Positions 1 through 6,120 are shown, counted from the first letter of the stretch. The stretch: 6,120 nt of DNA from Tectiglobus sp051009975 (GCA_051009975.1 JBPCWA010000543.1:1-6120); one strand, 5' to 3'. Notes: generated from the sequence alone by a model not told the origin. Program-made: numbers and translations.

Positions 1-899
1 CCTCCTGGTGCTACGATAACAAAGGTGACGAGTAATACGCCGACGATCAGCAAATTGATCTCGGAGGAAATGGTCACTGTCGAAACCTGCTGCGCTATCC
101 CTAACACCAGCGCTCCAATGACCGGACCGATCCATGTCGTCGCTCCGCCAATCATCGGCATGGCAATTGAATTCACGGCGTAGATCAAATTAAACGCCGA
201 TGAAGGCTCGACAAAATTGACGTAGTAAGGAAAGGGGGCGCCGGCGAGCCCCATGAAGAAACCGCTGATCGTTGTCGCGAGAAGTTTGAGGCGGAGTGTC
301 GGCACTCCCATAACCTCAGCCGCGCCTTCATCATCGCGAATGGCTTGAAGTCCGCGACCGATCTTTGAGTTTTCGATATATCGCGCGGTCGCCACTGCAA
401 CGATCGCGATGAATAGCATGACGACGAAGAGAAAGACCACGTAGTCGCCAAAAAATGCAACTTCACGCGGCCGCAGGATATATGCACCGCTGGCACCACC
501 CACAAATCGCCAGTTGATGATCAATGTTTCCAGCACGATCGCCAGTGCCAGCGTTGCAATTGAGAAGAAGACGCCCCTCAGTCGAAGTGTGAGGTATCCT
601 GTACCTAGTCCGATCAATCCAGCCGCCACTCCACCGGCTAGGATCATGAGGGGAAGAGGCGGTTTGCCCAGATTGTAGAGGACGACGGTCGTATAGGCCC
701 CGACTGCAAAAAAGGCAGCGCTACCAAAGTTCACATACCCCATGAAGCCGCCCATAATGTTCCAGGCCGTCGCGAGCACGACGTATTGGAGAACAACGTA
801 GCCGGCAAAGAAGTAAAACTTGTTGATGTCGATCTGGGTTGCCACGACGCCCAAAGCCAGGACCAAGGCCGCTGATAGATAAAATAGTCGATTGCTCAT
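1..899 (-). CDS. livM: LivM-type ABC transporter permease (3' end cut by window edge)
   Basis: This is one of the two inner-membrane permeases of a branched-chain/hydrophobic amino-acid type (LIV/HAAT) ABC importer. The reverse strand reads open from an ATG at 899 to the window edge: 299 complete codons and no stop. The protein is almost entirely hydrophobic with about eight likely membrane segments. Family landmarks are the N-terminal WNIMGGFMGYVNFGSAAF stretch (residues 46-63), the cytoplasmic EAA-like loop that contacts the ATPase (IGRGLQAIRDDEGAAEVMGV, about 180-199) and the GGATTWIGPVIGA segment (251-263). The visible end, VIVAPGG, resembles the usual LivM terminus (F.P.GL.GL), so probably only a short tail is missing. 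Its start overlaps the livH stop as ATGA, which implies translational coupling and a matched permease pair. The family call is firm; the transported substrate is unknown. Confidence 0.95.
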   Translation of the reverse strand, partial: MSNRLFYLSAALVLALGVVATQIDINKFYFFAGYVVLQYVVLATAWNIMGGFMGYVNFGSAAFFAVGAYTTVVLYNLGKPPLPLMILAGGVAAGLIGLGTGYLTLRLRGVFFSIATLALAIVLETLIINWRFVGGASGAYILRPREVAFFGDYVVFLFVVMLFIAIVAVATARYIENSKIGRGLQAIRDDEGAAEVMGVPTLRLKLLATTISGFFMGLAGAPFPYYVNFVEPSSAFNLIYAVNSIAMPMIGGATTWIGPVIGALVLGIAQQVSTVTISSEINLLIVGVLLVTFVIVAPG

Positions 900-1774
900 G
901 ATGTCCGTCCGAACAGTCCGGATGGCCGAACGGCTAGTGCGATGAGAAGAATGCCAAAGGCGACAGCGGGTGACCAAGAGGGGCCGTAGAATGTCGAGAC
1001 AAAGCTTTCTGCGATCCCGAGGATGATTGCAGCTACCAATGTGCCTGGAATACTTCCGAGACCGGCGAGCACCACGATTGCGAAAACTTGGCCGATGTAG
1101 AGCCGACCAACGGATGGCTCGAAAGGGATGATCATGATGAGCAAAGCGCCGGCCACTGCGGTTGTAGCGAGCGACAGTCCGAAACCCAATTGCTTTATGC
1201 GCACGGGATCGGCTCCCATTAATCTCAATGCTCCAGCATCCTGGCTCACGGCTCTGATAGCGCGACCGATGAAGGTGCGCGAGAGGTAGAAGTAGACCAA
1301 GCCGAACATCAACAAAGACACGATGAACGGTATAAACATGCGCGAGGGTATGCCTACCGGTCCAATTTGCCAATTGAGGCCAAGATAGGGTGCTTCGACT
1401 GACCGAAAATCAACTCCATAGGTCATGATGAGGAGCACTTCGATGATGAACATGACCCCGAAGAAGAAGGCCAGTCCGCGTAGGGCCACGTCACCTTTGC
1501 GTTCGAAGCTCTCGTAGTAGATGCGATAGATGAGCATTCCGACGACGAAGAAGACGGGAGCGAAAATGGCCCCAGTCAAGATCGGGTCCCAGCCAAAACT
1601 ACTGTTCAACCAGTAGGCGATGTAGGACCCGAGAATGACGAATGCTGGGTGGGCAATGTTCACTACGTCCAGTTGGCCGAAGGCGATCGCGAGCCCGAGG
1701 CTTACGGCCGCGTAAAACCCGCCCAGCAGCACTCCGGCGACTAAGGCATTGAGCGCTAGATCAATTTCAATCAC
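896..1774 (-). CDS. livH: LivH-type ABC transporter permease
   Basis: This is the second inner-membrane permease of the LIV/HAAT-type importer and partner of LivM. It has 292 residues, the normal length for LivH, with about eight hydrophobic segments. Landmarks are GQLDVVNIAHPAFVILGSY (residues 33-51, matching the family's G..N.AH...M.G.Y pattern), the EAA-like ATPase-contact loop IGRAIRAVSQDAGALRLMGA (169-188), GLGSIPGTLVAA (238-249) and the typical C-terminus VRPSGLFGR. The start codon is GTG at 1774. It is preceded by AGG seven bases upstream, within the 15-bp gap after the binding-protein gene, and no better start is visible. The tight spacing on both sides shows that it is the middle gene of one operon. 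No damage or unusual features were seen. The substrate cannot be deduced from the permease. Confidence 0.96.
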   Translation of the reverse strand: MIEIDLALNALVAGVLLGGFYAAVSLGLAIAFGQLDVVNIAHPAFVILGSYIAYWLNSSFGWDPILTGAIFAPVFFVVGMLIYRIYYESFERKGDVALRGLAFFFGVMFIIEVLLIMTYGVDFRSVEAPYLGLNWQIGPVGIPSRMFIPFIVSLLMFGLVYFYLSRTFIGRAIRAVSQDAGALRLMGADPVRIKQLGFGLSLATTAVAGALLIMIIPFEPSVGRLYIGQVFAIVVLAGLGSIPGTLVAAIILGIAESFVSTFYGPSWSPAVAFGILLIALAVRPSGLFGRTS

Positions 1775-1789
1775 GTTTCAACCTGGCGC

Positions 1790-3067
1790 TTACTGACGTG
1801 CGGCGGAATACGGAGCCCTCAGATCCCCGGATTTGAGCTCTTTGGGTGATAATACAACCTGTGTGCCTGGCTTGGTAAATTGTTCGAGATCGTTACCCTT
1901 CACACCTTGGAATTGGATCATCAGCGCGCGTGGACGGTCCCATTCTCCGTTGGGGGCGAATTTCACGTCACCAACGACGGTTTTGAATGTCGATTTGCGC
2001 GCATGTTCGCACATCTTGCCTTGATCCAGTGCACCGACTGCATTTGCGGATTGCTCGAGGACCTGCAGGTAGGCGTAGGCGAACGGTGGCAGGTAGTATC
2101 CTAGCGGGTCTACGCCTGCGTTGGCAGCTTTCGCCTGATACTTTTTGAGAAACTCTTCAACTCCTGGGAACTTCAGTGTCGGTTCAGGAACGTAGAAGTG
2201 GTAGTTCACGACGCCATTGAGTTTTTCGCCCAGGGCTTTTTGGATGGTTGCAAACTGAAGACCGACCATGCCACCTCCAAACATGTTGACGTCCAACCCA
2301 ACTTCGGTTGCAGCTTTCACCATACCAACTGAATCTGGCGGATACGAACCGACGTAGACGATGTCGGGCTTGCGCGCTTGAATGGCTCGGACTATCGGAG
2401 TGAAGTCCGGTGTTTTCGGCGGGTAGGCTTGATCGTATACGATCTTCAAACCAAGCTCTTTTGCATTTTCGCGCGCACCATCGACTGCGTTTCGCGCGAA
2501 CTCGGCATCGGCACCGACGAGCGCAATCGTTTTCGGTTTGGGTTCGAGCTCCATCGCAACCTTGAACCAGTTGCGTGACCAATCCTGCTTCGGCTTGGGT
2601 CCTGCCGGCATGATTTGGAAATAGCATGGGTACTTGAACTTCTCGTTGGCGCCGAGGCCAAAGAGGCTTGGGAACATCAAGTCGCGCTGCATAACGAGCG
2701 GCAGAGCTGGGGCGATCAAGTTGGTGCCATAGCCTGACACGATAAGGTCGACTTCGTCGATGTCGAGCAGCTTCGTGTAGATGGCGGGCACTTGTGCCGG
2801 GTTGGTTTGATCGTCGTAGTACACAAGCTCAACTTTGCGGCCGAGTAAGCCACCTTTGGCGTTAATGTCGTCGCGCCAGATCTGCATGGCAATAAGTGCG
2901 GACTTGCCGCCGCCGGCCAACCCACCGGTGAGCGCCATGCTGAATCCTATCTTGATTGGCTCTTGCGCCAGTGCCGGGCTTGCCGGGATAACACAGCAAG
3001 CGAGCAAGATCTTAGAGACAGCGAGTATCCCCACTTGTTTCCAACGCCTAAGGGTTTTTGCGAGCAC
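1790..3067 (-). CDS. Periplasmic substrate-binding protein of a LIV/HAAT-type ABC importer
   Basis: This is the secreted ligand-binding component of the importer encoded downstream by livH and livM. From the chosen GTG start it has 425 residues. A signal peptide has a basic n-region (KTLRRWK), a hydrophobic core and a likely signal peptidase I site at ALA|QEP (after about residue 34). The mature part is a type I periplasmic-binding fold (Peripla_BP_6): IKIGFSMALTGGLA, a long NAKGGLLGRKVELVYYDD helix-strand unit, then KTIALVGADAEFARNAVDGA and PDIVYVGSYPPDSVGMVKA. The reading frame also continues to an ATG at 3112 (440 residues). I prefer GTG 3067 because GGAGG lies exactly six bases before it and translation then begins directly at the signal peptide. 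LLACC could be read as a weak lipobox, but the ALA site fits better. Ligand unknown; branched-chain amino acids, amides, urea or aromatic acids are all possible in this family. Confidence 0.93.
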   Translation of the reverse strand: MLAKTLRRWKQVGILAVSKILLACCVIPASPALAQEPIKIGFSMALTGGLAGGGKSALIAMQIWRDDINAKGGLLGRKVELVYYDDQTNPAQVPAIYTKLLDIDEVDLIVSGYGTNLIAPALPLVMQRDLMFPSLFGLGANEKFKYPCYFQIMPAGPKPKQDWSRNWFKVAMELEPKPKTIALVGADAEFARNAVDGARENAKELGLKIVYDQAYPPKTPDFTPIVRAIQARKPDIVYVGSYPPDSVGMVKAATEVGLDVNMFGGGMVGLQFATIQKALGEKLNGVVNYHFYVPEPTLKFPGVEEFLKKYQAKAANAGVDPLGYYLPPFAYAYLQVLEQSANAVGALDQGKMCEHARKSTFKTVVGDVKFAPNGEWDRPRALMIQFQGVKGNDLEQFTKPGTQVVLSPKELKSGDLRAPYSAARQ

Positions 3068-3073
3068 TTTTTT

Positions 3074-3078
3074 CCTCC
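3074..3078 (-). promoter_or_regulatory. Shine-Dalgarno site that sets the binding-protein start
   Basis: The reverse strand reads GGAGG, then six A residues, then GTG at 3067. The core and spacing are ideal for ribosome binding. This site would lie inside the coding region if the upstream ATG at 3112 were used, and that ATG has only a weaker AAGG just ahead of it. Confidence 0.8.
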
Positions 3079-3281
3079 ATAAATGGGCTGGTGGAGTTCG
3101 ATCCATTCTCATTCGCCTTTGGGACTACGAGTGGTATCGCAACAGGAGCATCTTGTCAGCTATGTACCAAGATTTTAATTTCGGGCCCCTCAGAGTTAGA
3201 CTGGTGTAGTAAACGGGCTGAGGTCGTTGGAGTTGGGCGGCTGCCCCTGAGTGTCAGTGTCTGGCAAGGATGGTCCATGGT

Positions 3282-3302
3282 AGCGGCAACTTCCGTGCCG
3301 CT
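3282..3302. repeat. Inverted repeat able to form a hairpin
   Basis: AGCGGCA and TGCCGCT form a perfect 7-bp GC-rich stem around a 7-base loop. Neither side is followed by a T-run, so it is not a standard intrinsic terminator. It lies between the end of the small minus-strand gene (3508) and the start of the binding-protein gene (3067). It could end the upstream transcript, act as an operator for the ABC operon, or be chance. Confidence 0.35.
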
Positions 3303-3338
3303 GCTCATCATATATTGAAGTTGCTCACCCCAAAAACG

Positions 3339-3373
3339 TGAGCCTCTTCAGGGAATTTGAGCCTCTACAGGGA
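3339..3373 (+). repeat. Short tandem direct repeat, two 16-base copies
   Basis: TGAGCCTCTTCAGGGA (3339-3354) is repeated as TGAGCCTCTACAGGGA (3358-3373) with one mismatch. The copies are offset by 19 bases, close to two helical turns. This spacing suits a pair of protein-binding sites on one DNA face, but a replication slip gives the same picture. The repeat is about 270 bp upstream of the binding-protein start. Confidence 0.6.
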
Positions 3374-3507
3374 GGGCCAGAGGTTGTTGCGGTTGAAACA
3401 GGACGCGTTTACCACGGGTGCCCGGCAATACAGACTGCACAACTTCTCGCAGGATTTGGTCTGGAGAAACGCAAAAGGCAAAAGACCTGTTGTCAAAGTA
3501 GCCAATT

Positions 3508-3771
3508 TCAGCCCTGGTTTGTGTTGGTGCTTATCAAGTATTCGTCTACATCTTTCGCGAGATCTCGAAGCTCTACGTGATCTTCTCGCGCGAACAGATT
3601 TGCTAACCATGAATTCTCGATTGGATCAGCCGCATGGTCGATGATGACTGAATGCACGCATACACCAGATTTTATCACATCTATGCGCATTGAGGCGTTT
3701 TTCAATTGCGCACAAACTGCGATGTCGGTCCCATCAAATTGAATGCATTTTTCTTGCCGGCCATCACCCAT
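3508..3771 (-). CDS. Small acidic protein of unknown function, downstream of the cyclase
   Basis: I do not recognise this 87-residue protein. The case that it is a real gene rests on its ATG at 3771 with AAGGAG seven bases upstream, its same-strand position 59 bp after the cyclase stop, and a sensible soluble composition with balanced hydrophobic and charged positions. The first half looks like alternating short strands (KCIQFDGTDIAVCAQL, then MRIDVIKSGVCVHSVIID). The second half looks helical and acidic (NLFAREDHVELRDLAKDVDEYLI). There are three cysteines (Cys9, Cys20, Cys37) and no signal peptide or membrane segment. Its codons use more A/T than the transporter genes. By position it may be co-expressed with the cyclase and act with it, but that is inference from context only. 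Overlapping frames on the other strand are less convincing. Confidence 0.6.
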   Translation of the reverse strand: MGDGRQEKCIQFDGTDIAVCAQLKNASMRIDVIKSGVCVHSVIIDHAADPIENSWLANLFAREDHVELRDLAKDVDEYLISTNTNQG

Positions 3772-3778
3772 CGAATGT

Positions 3779-3784
3779 CTCCTT
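3779..3784 (-). promoter_or_regulatory. Strong ribosome binding site of the small downstream gene
   Basis: The reverse strand reads AAGGAG, seven bases before the ATG at 3771. This is a full-consensus Shine-Dalgarno match and the main reason for calling the small gene real. Confidence 0.65.
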
Positions 3785-3830
3785 CATCGTTTCTGATGCG
3801 CTATGCTGAGCGACGGACTCAGTTCATTGG

Positions 3831-4952
3831 TCATCCACTATAGAATTGGAGCTCACCAATATTCTTGGCCTGCGCAACAGAGCGGCGATTGTATCTCTGT
3901 TGATCAATGGCACTCAATCCAGACCGAAACTCGGTACTGATCCGAATATCGCCAGGTGCGCGTGAGCCGCCCACTATGTCTTCGGTTTGAGCCTGTTCTA
4001 GCCTCGCTGCTTTGTTTACCTCGGTGCCGATCAAGGTGAACTGATGTCGAGTTGTGGACCCGAAATCGCCACTCAGGACATGGCCTACGTGCAGCCCAAT
4101 CCGAAGCCGCAAAGATTCAGATCCCACGGCGATATCGTCAACGCCTTTTACTGCCTCTTCGGCAGCGCGCACTGCACTAACCAGTTCCCTGTCGCCGCCC
4201 TTGTTTTTCTCACTAAGCACCCAAAACGCCATTAAACCGTCGCCAATGAATTTGTCGATGTGACCGCCGCGCGTAACGATCGGAAGTGTCTGCGCGTTGA
4301 AGAAACGTTGGACAATGTCAGCTGTTCTTTCCGGCGCCAGTTTTAATGTATAGCGGCTAAAGTCGACGACGTCAGAAAACCAGATAATCGCACGATCGAC
4401 CTTGTATTCTGCCTGACGGTCGCCACCGACCTCCAGGCGACGGCTCAGTGCATACTCATTGGTGTAGGCATGAAGGATGCGCGTATCGTCTTGGAGTTGA
4501 CGGCTCAGCGCCGCCAGTCTGCGACTAGCGTTTCTGAGCTTCACTGAAATAACTCTCGCGATGTTTCGCCAAAGAATGTTCGACGCTGTGTGGGCGTCGA
4601 TAGCAGCTTTTTCTATCGTCAGGACTTCAACAAAGCTTTCAGCTGCAACCAGATCGAATATCCTGCGGTAGCCATTGCCGACAATGTGCTGCTCACCAAT
4701 GACCTCATGTCGGCGACGCACGAAGAAGGTGGTATCGCCTTGCTTTATGGCGACCGAGCCGTTGACAATGACCCATAGGCAGTTGACCGGGTCACCATGT
4801 TTGCAGATGAACTCGCCTTCGGTATAGTGATAGGGGCGCGGTAGCAGGGATGAAACGTCTGCGACGTCGTCAATAAGACCGCTGGCGACAAGGGCATCAA
4901 CGTAGTGCTCGGAAATGGATCCGGTGCGGGATATTTCTTGCCTGTCTGTCAT
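3831..4952 (-). CDS. Class III adenylate cyclase with N-terminal cyclic-nucleotide-binding domain
   Basis: This protein probably makes cAMP from ATP in the cytoplasm under control of its own nucleotide-sensing domain. It has 373 residues, no signal peptide and no membrane segment. Residues ~35-125 form a CRP-like cyclic-nucleotide-binding domain (EGEFICKHGDPVNCLWVIVNGSVAI). Its phosphate-binding cassette is recognisable around Glu87 and Arg97 (IGEQ...RRIFDLVA). Residues ~128-175 form a helical linker. The class III catalytic domain follows (~185-373). Metal-binding aspartates are Asp194 (FSDVVDF) and Asp238 (DKFIGDG). Lys234 and Thr306 (FTLIGTEVN) sit at the purine-specifying positions; Thr instead of Asp there is the class IIIb pattern. 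The transition-state residues Asn313 and Arg317 (NKAAR) are present, so the enzyme looks active. The usual Gly of FxDxxGF is Asp197. ATG at 4952 has a weak AGAAG upstream. Guanylate cyclase activity is less likely but not excluded. Confidence 0.92.
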   Translation of the reverse strand: MTDRQEISRTGSISEHYVDALVASGLIDDVADVSSLLPRPYHYTEGEFICKHGDPVNCLWVIVNGSVAIKQGDTTFFVRRRHEVIGEQHIVGNGYRRIFDLVAAESFVEVLTIEKAAIDAHTASNILWRNIARVISVKLRNASRRLAALSRQLQDDTRILHAYTNEYALSRRLEVGGDRQAEYKVDRAIIWFSDVVDFSRYTLKLAPERTADIVQRFFNAQTLPIVTRGGHIDKFIGDGLMAFWVLSEKNKGGDRELVSAVRAAEEAVKGVDDIAVGSESLRLRIGLHVGHVLSGDFGSTTRHQFTLIGTEVNKAARLEQAQTEDIVGGSRAPGDIRISTEFRSGLSAIDQQRYNRRSVAQAKNIGELQFYSG

Positions 4953-5113
4953 CGGTCAATCTTCTGGGGCAAGAATTGGGAAGTTGATCCTGATGGCCCA
5001 TTGCGCTACTGCGGCCTACACCTTGGTGCATCTCAGCCGGTTCCGTCGGCCGATCTTATGAAGCTTGCGGCATGTGCGATTCGAGAATACTTGGGCACGC
5101 CTCAATGACCCGA

Positions 5114-5131
5114 CGATGTCAATCGACATCG
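5114..5131. repeat. Perfect inverted repeat in the cyclase leader
   Basis: CGATGTC, a four-base spacer AATC, then GACATCG: a perfect 7-bp dyad with no T-run after it on either strand. It lies about 160 bp upstream of the cyclase start. It could be an operator or a leader hairpin. The compact 18-bp palindrome fits a dimeric regulator, but none is encoded nearby. Confidence 0.4.
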
Positions 5132-5178
5132 CAAAAGCAACCATCCGCTCGATCCGCTGTGCGTACTGGTCATACGTT

Positions 5179-5207
5179 TTTATCAGCGGTGATAGGCACA
5201 AGAGCAA
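5179..5207 (-). promoter_or_regulatory. Candidate sigma-70-type promoter for the cyclase gene
   Basis: On the reverse strand TTGCTC (5207-5202) and GATAAA (5184-5179) are separated by 17 bases, the ideal spacing. The -35 match is 3 of 6 and the -10 match 4 of 6. It lies just after the macro-domain gene stop and would give a leader of more than 200 bases before the cyclase. A small palindrome (TATCA/TGATA, 5181-5194) overlaps the -10, and CCGCTGAT occurs twice 25 bp apart here, so repressor control is possible. Confidence 0.3.
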
Positions 5208-5225
5208 TCAGCGGCGCGCTCCGGG

Positions 5226-5741
5226 CTAGATGGATCCAGATGTCATGGGCGGGCCACTGATGTTCTCGATTGCCTTTTGACCCTTCTTGTATGTTTCGTA
5301 GACAACCACGGGAATGCCCACCTCTGCAAGATGCTGCTCAATCAATGGTTCGACTTCTTCCCACGAGAGCCCGCCTACACCGGTTGCTAGCCTTGGTAGC
5401 GCCAACGACCGAATGTTCTGCTTCTTGATGATGCCGGCGAGTTCGCGCAACGCCCTATTCACGTTGTGAGTCGTTGCCTTGCCTGGATGGGTTCGATCGC
5501 TAAGGGCTGGCTCCTGTGTCATAAGGCAAATGACGACACGCTCCGGCCCGGCCCAAAGCCAAGCATGTCCAGGCTTAGGATTTTGTATGTGACAATAGTG
5601 CCTATAGTCCTTCGCCATAGCTGGATGGCGTTCGCGCAAAGCTAGCGCAAGCCCTTGATTAAAGTGATCGTTTGGGGCCACGCCATGTGCGATTGCTTGA
5701 GCGTCAGTTAAAAGAATGTCTCCGCGGACCTTGGTGACCAT
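5226..5741 (-). CDS. Stand-alone macro-domain protein (ADP-ribose-binding fold)
   Basis: This 171-residue cytoplasmic protein is a single macro domain, the fold that binds ADP-ribose and in many members removes it from proteins or nucleic acids. Landmarks are the first strand with GDIL (residues 7-10), the AHGVAPNDHFNQGLALALRERHP loop and helix (18-40, where family members often have GxGxA after a conserved Asn), PRLATGVGGLSW (116-127, the phosphate-binding loop) and VVVYETY near the end (145-151). The layout is closest to TARG1/DarG-type domains. However, the Lys of the first loop appears replaced (His26/Asn28) and the Asp of the second loop by Gly (123). It may therefore bind rather than cleave, or use other residues. 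ATG at 5741 has AGGGA seven bases upstream. No DarT-like toxin is seen beside it. The 273-bp gap to the cyclase argues for a separate transcript. Confidence 0.88.
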   Translation of the reverse strand: MVTKVRGDILLTDAQAIAHGVAPNDHFNQGLALALRERHPAMAKDYRHYCHIQNPKPGHAWLWAGPERVVICLMTQEPALSDRTHPGKATTHNVNRALRELAGIIKKQNIRSLALPRLATGVGGLSWEEVEPLIEQHLAEVGIPVVVYETYKKGQKAIENISGPPMTSGSI

Positions 5742-5748
5742 AGTGAAA

Positions 5749-5753
5749 TCCCT
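5749..5753 (-). promoter_or_regulatory. Ribosome binding site of the macro-domain gene
   Basis: The reverse strand reads AGGGA seven bases before the ATG at 5741, which supports that start. Confidence 0.55.
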
Positions 5754-6120
5754 GCCGATGTAATCGTCTCAAGCTTGCATCGAAATAAACTCGCATTCTT
5801 TGATCTTGCGCAAACGACTGACATGAAATCTAGGCACTGACCCCGCGATCGATGAACCAAAGTCGCTGGGTGGCTGCAGTCAAAGCAGCCATAATGGCCT
5901 GGTGACGTCCATGCCTGGGAATTTAGCATTTCGTCTGGCCAAAGATGTTGAGCTAGCACGGGGTGACCTCGGCGTTCGAAAACGCCCGTTCGCCCATCTA
6001 CATCCTGACGGCGAGCAAACCAACCGTAGTCTTGCAGGCCGAGTAGATGCTAAATTGTCGATACTGAAGGGGTGCAACCTGACACTCCAAGATACCAAGC
6101 GCATCCGATCTGATCACGCT
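5754..6120. other. Region without a supportable gene, possible decayed sequence
   Basis: I can identify no gene in this ~370-bp stretch. Several frames are open at once. The plus strand is open from 5827 to the window edge, with an ATG at 5911 giving 70 codons (MPGNLAFRLAKDVELARGDL...). Two minus-strand frames are also open over much of the same DNA. None has a good ribosome binding site or a recognisable domain. The macro-gene promoter should lie at the left end; a weak candidate on the reverse strand is TTGCGC, 17 bases, then GTTTAT (about 5780-5815). The rest may be intergenic repeat sequence or the eroded edge of a gene continuing to the right. Confidence 0.45.

Larger units (their letters stand above)
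3068..3507. other. Gene-free gap upstream of the ABC operon
   Basis: I find no convincing gene in this ~440-bp stretch. Several short frames are open on both strands, but none looks like a known protein. The one with a possible coding look starts with TTG at 3357 and opposes the small minus-strand gene. The promoter of the ABC operon should lie here. A weak candidate on the reverse strand is CTGACA (3159-3154) with a poor -10 match near 3137-3132, 16 bases further on. The stretch also holds a 7-bp hairpin (3282-3302) and a near-perfect 16-base direct repeat (3339-3373). It could include remains of a decayed gene, but I cannot identify one. Confidence 0.5.

Noticed and set aside
185..505. 106-residue minus-strand frame inside livM
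   Set aside because: It is an out-of-frame shadow of the livM coding region, which reads cleanly through here as a membrane permease.
3357..3644. 95-residue plus-strand frame starting with TTG
   Set aside because: It runs antisense into the better-supported small minus-strand gene, has no clear ribosome site, and begins inside the direct repeat.
3806..3822. CTGAG/CTCAG hairpin after the cyclase stop as a terminator
   Set aside because: The stem is only 5 bp with a 7-base loop and no T-run, and the well-placed small gene follows directly, so termination here is unlikely.
3831..4952. A Pycsar-type antiphage cyclase system
   Set aside because: Pycsar pairs a pyrimidine cyclase with a separate cyclic-nucleotide-binding, usually membrane, effector. 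Here the sensor and cyclase are in one soluble polypeptide with purine-type (Lys/Thr) specificity residues, and the small downstream protein has no membrane segment.
5016..5207. 63-residue minus-strand frame between the macro gene and the cyclase
   Set aside because: It begins with TTG, has only a poorly spaced GGAG upstream, contains the inverted repeat and candidate promoter, and matches nothing I know.
5226..5741. DarG antitoxin of a DarTG toxin-antitoxin pair
   Set aside because: No DarT-like ADP-ribosyltransferase lies within the sequence on either side, the C-terminal extension of DarG is absent, and the expected catalytic Lys seems missing.

Overview
The window looks like alphaproteobacterial DNA, most likely from a rhizobial or related Hyphomicrobiales genome. 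This is inferred from the gene content (a LIV/HAAT-type ABC uptake operon and a cyclic-nucleotide-sensing class III cyclase) and from protein style, not from any taxonomic marker. By eye the base composition is only moderately GC-rich. All five confidently called genes, plus one small likely gene, lie on the minus strand, so transcription runs from right to left.

Left part (1-3067): a branched-chain/hydrophobic amino-acid type ABC uptake operon in the order substrate-binding protein, LivH permease, LivM permease. The binding-protein and livH genes are 15 bp apart. livH and livM overlap by the four bases ATGA. livM runs off the left edge only a few residues short of its usual end, so the ATPase genes (livG, livF) would be expected just outside, but they are not seen. 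The binding protein would deliver a ligand to the LivH/LivM channel. The ligand cannot be read from the sequence.

Middle part (3068-4952): about 440 bp without a convincing gene, holding a hairpin and a short direct repeat. Then comes an unrecognised 87-residue protein with an excellent ribosome binding site, 59 bp downstream of a 373-residue class III nucleotide cyclase. The cyclase has an N-terminal cyclic-nucleotide-binding domain, a helical linker and a catalytic domain with the residues needed for activity. The cyclase and the small gene probably form one transcript.

Right part (4953-6120): a 273-bp regulatory gap with a candidate promoter and a perfect inverted repeat, then a stand-alone macro-domain protein (171 residues). 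The last ~370 bp have no gene I can support.

I see no RNA genes, CRISPR array, complete insertion sequence or phage gene. The least ordinary items are the macro-domain protein, which seems to lack the catalytic Lys/Asp pair of TARG1-type hydrolases, and the sensor-cyclase plus small-protein pair. Neither is strong evidence of a new system.
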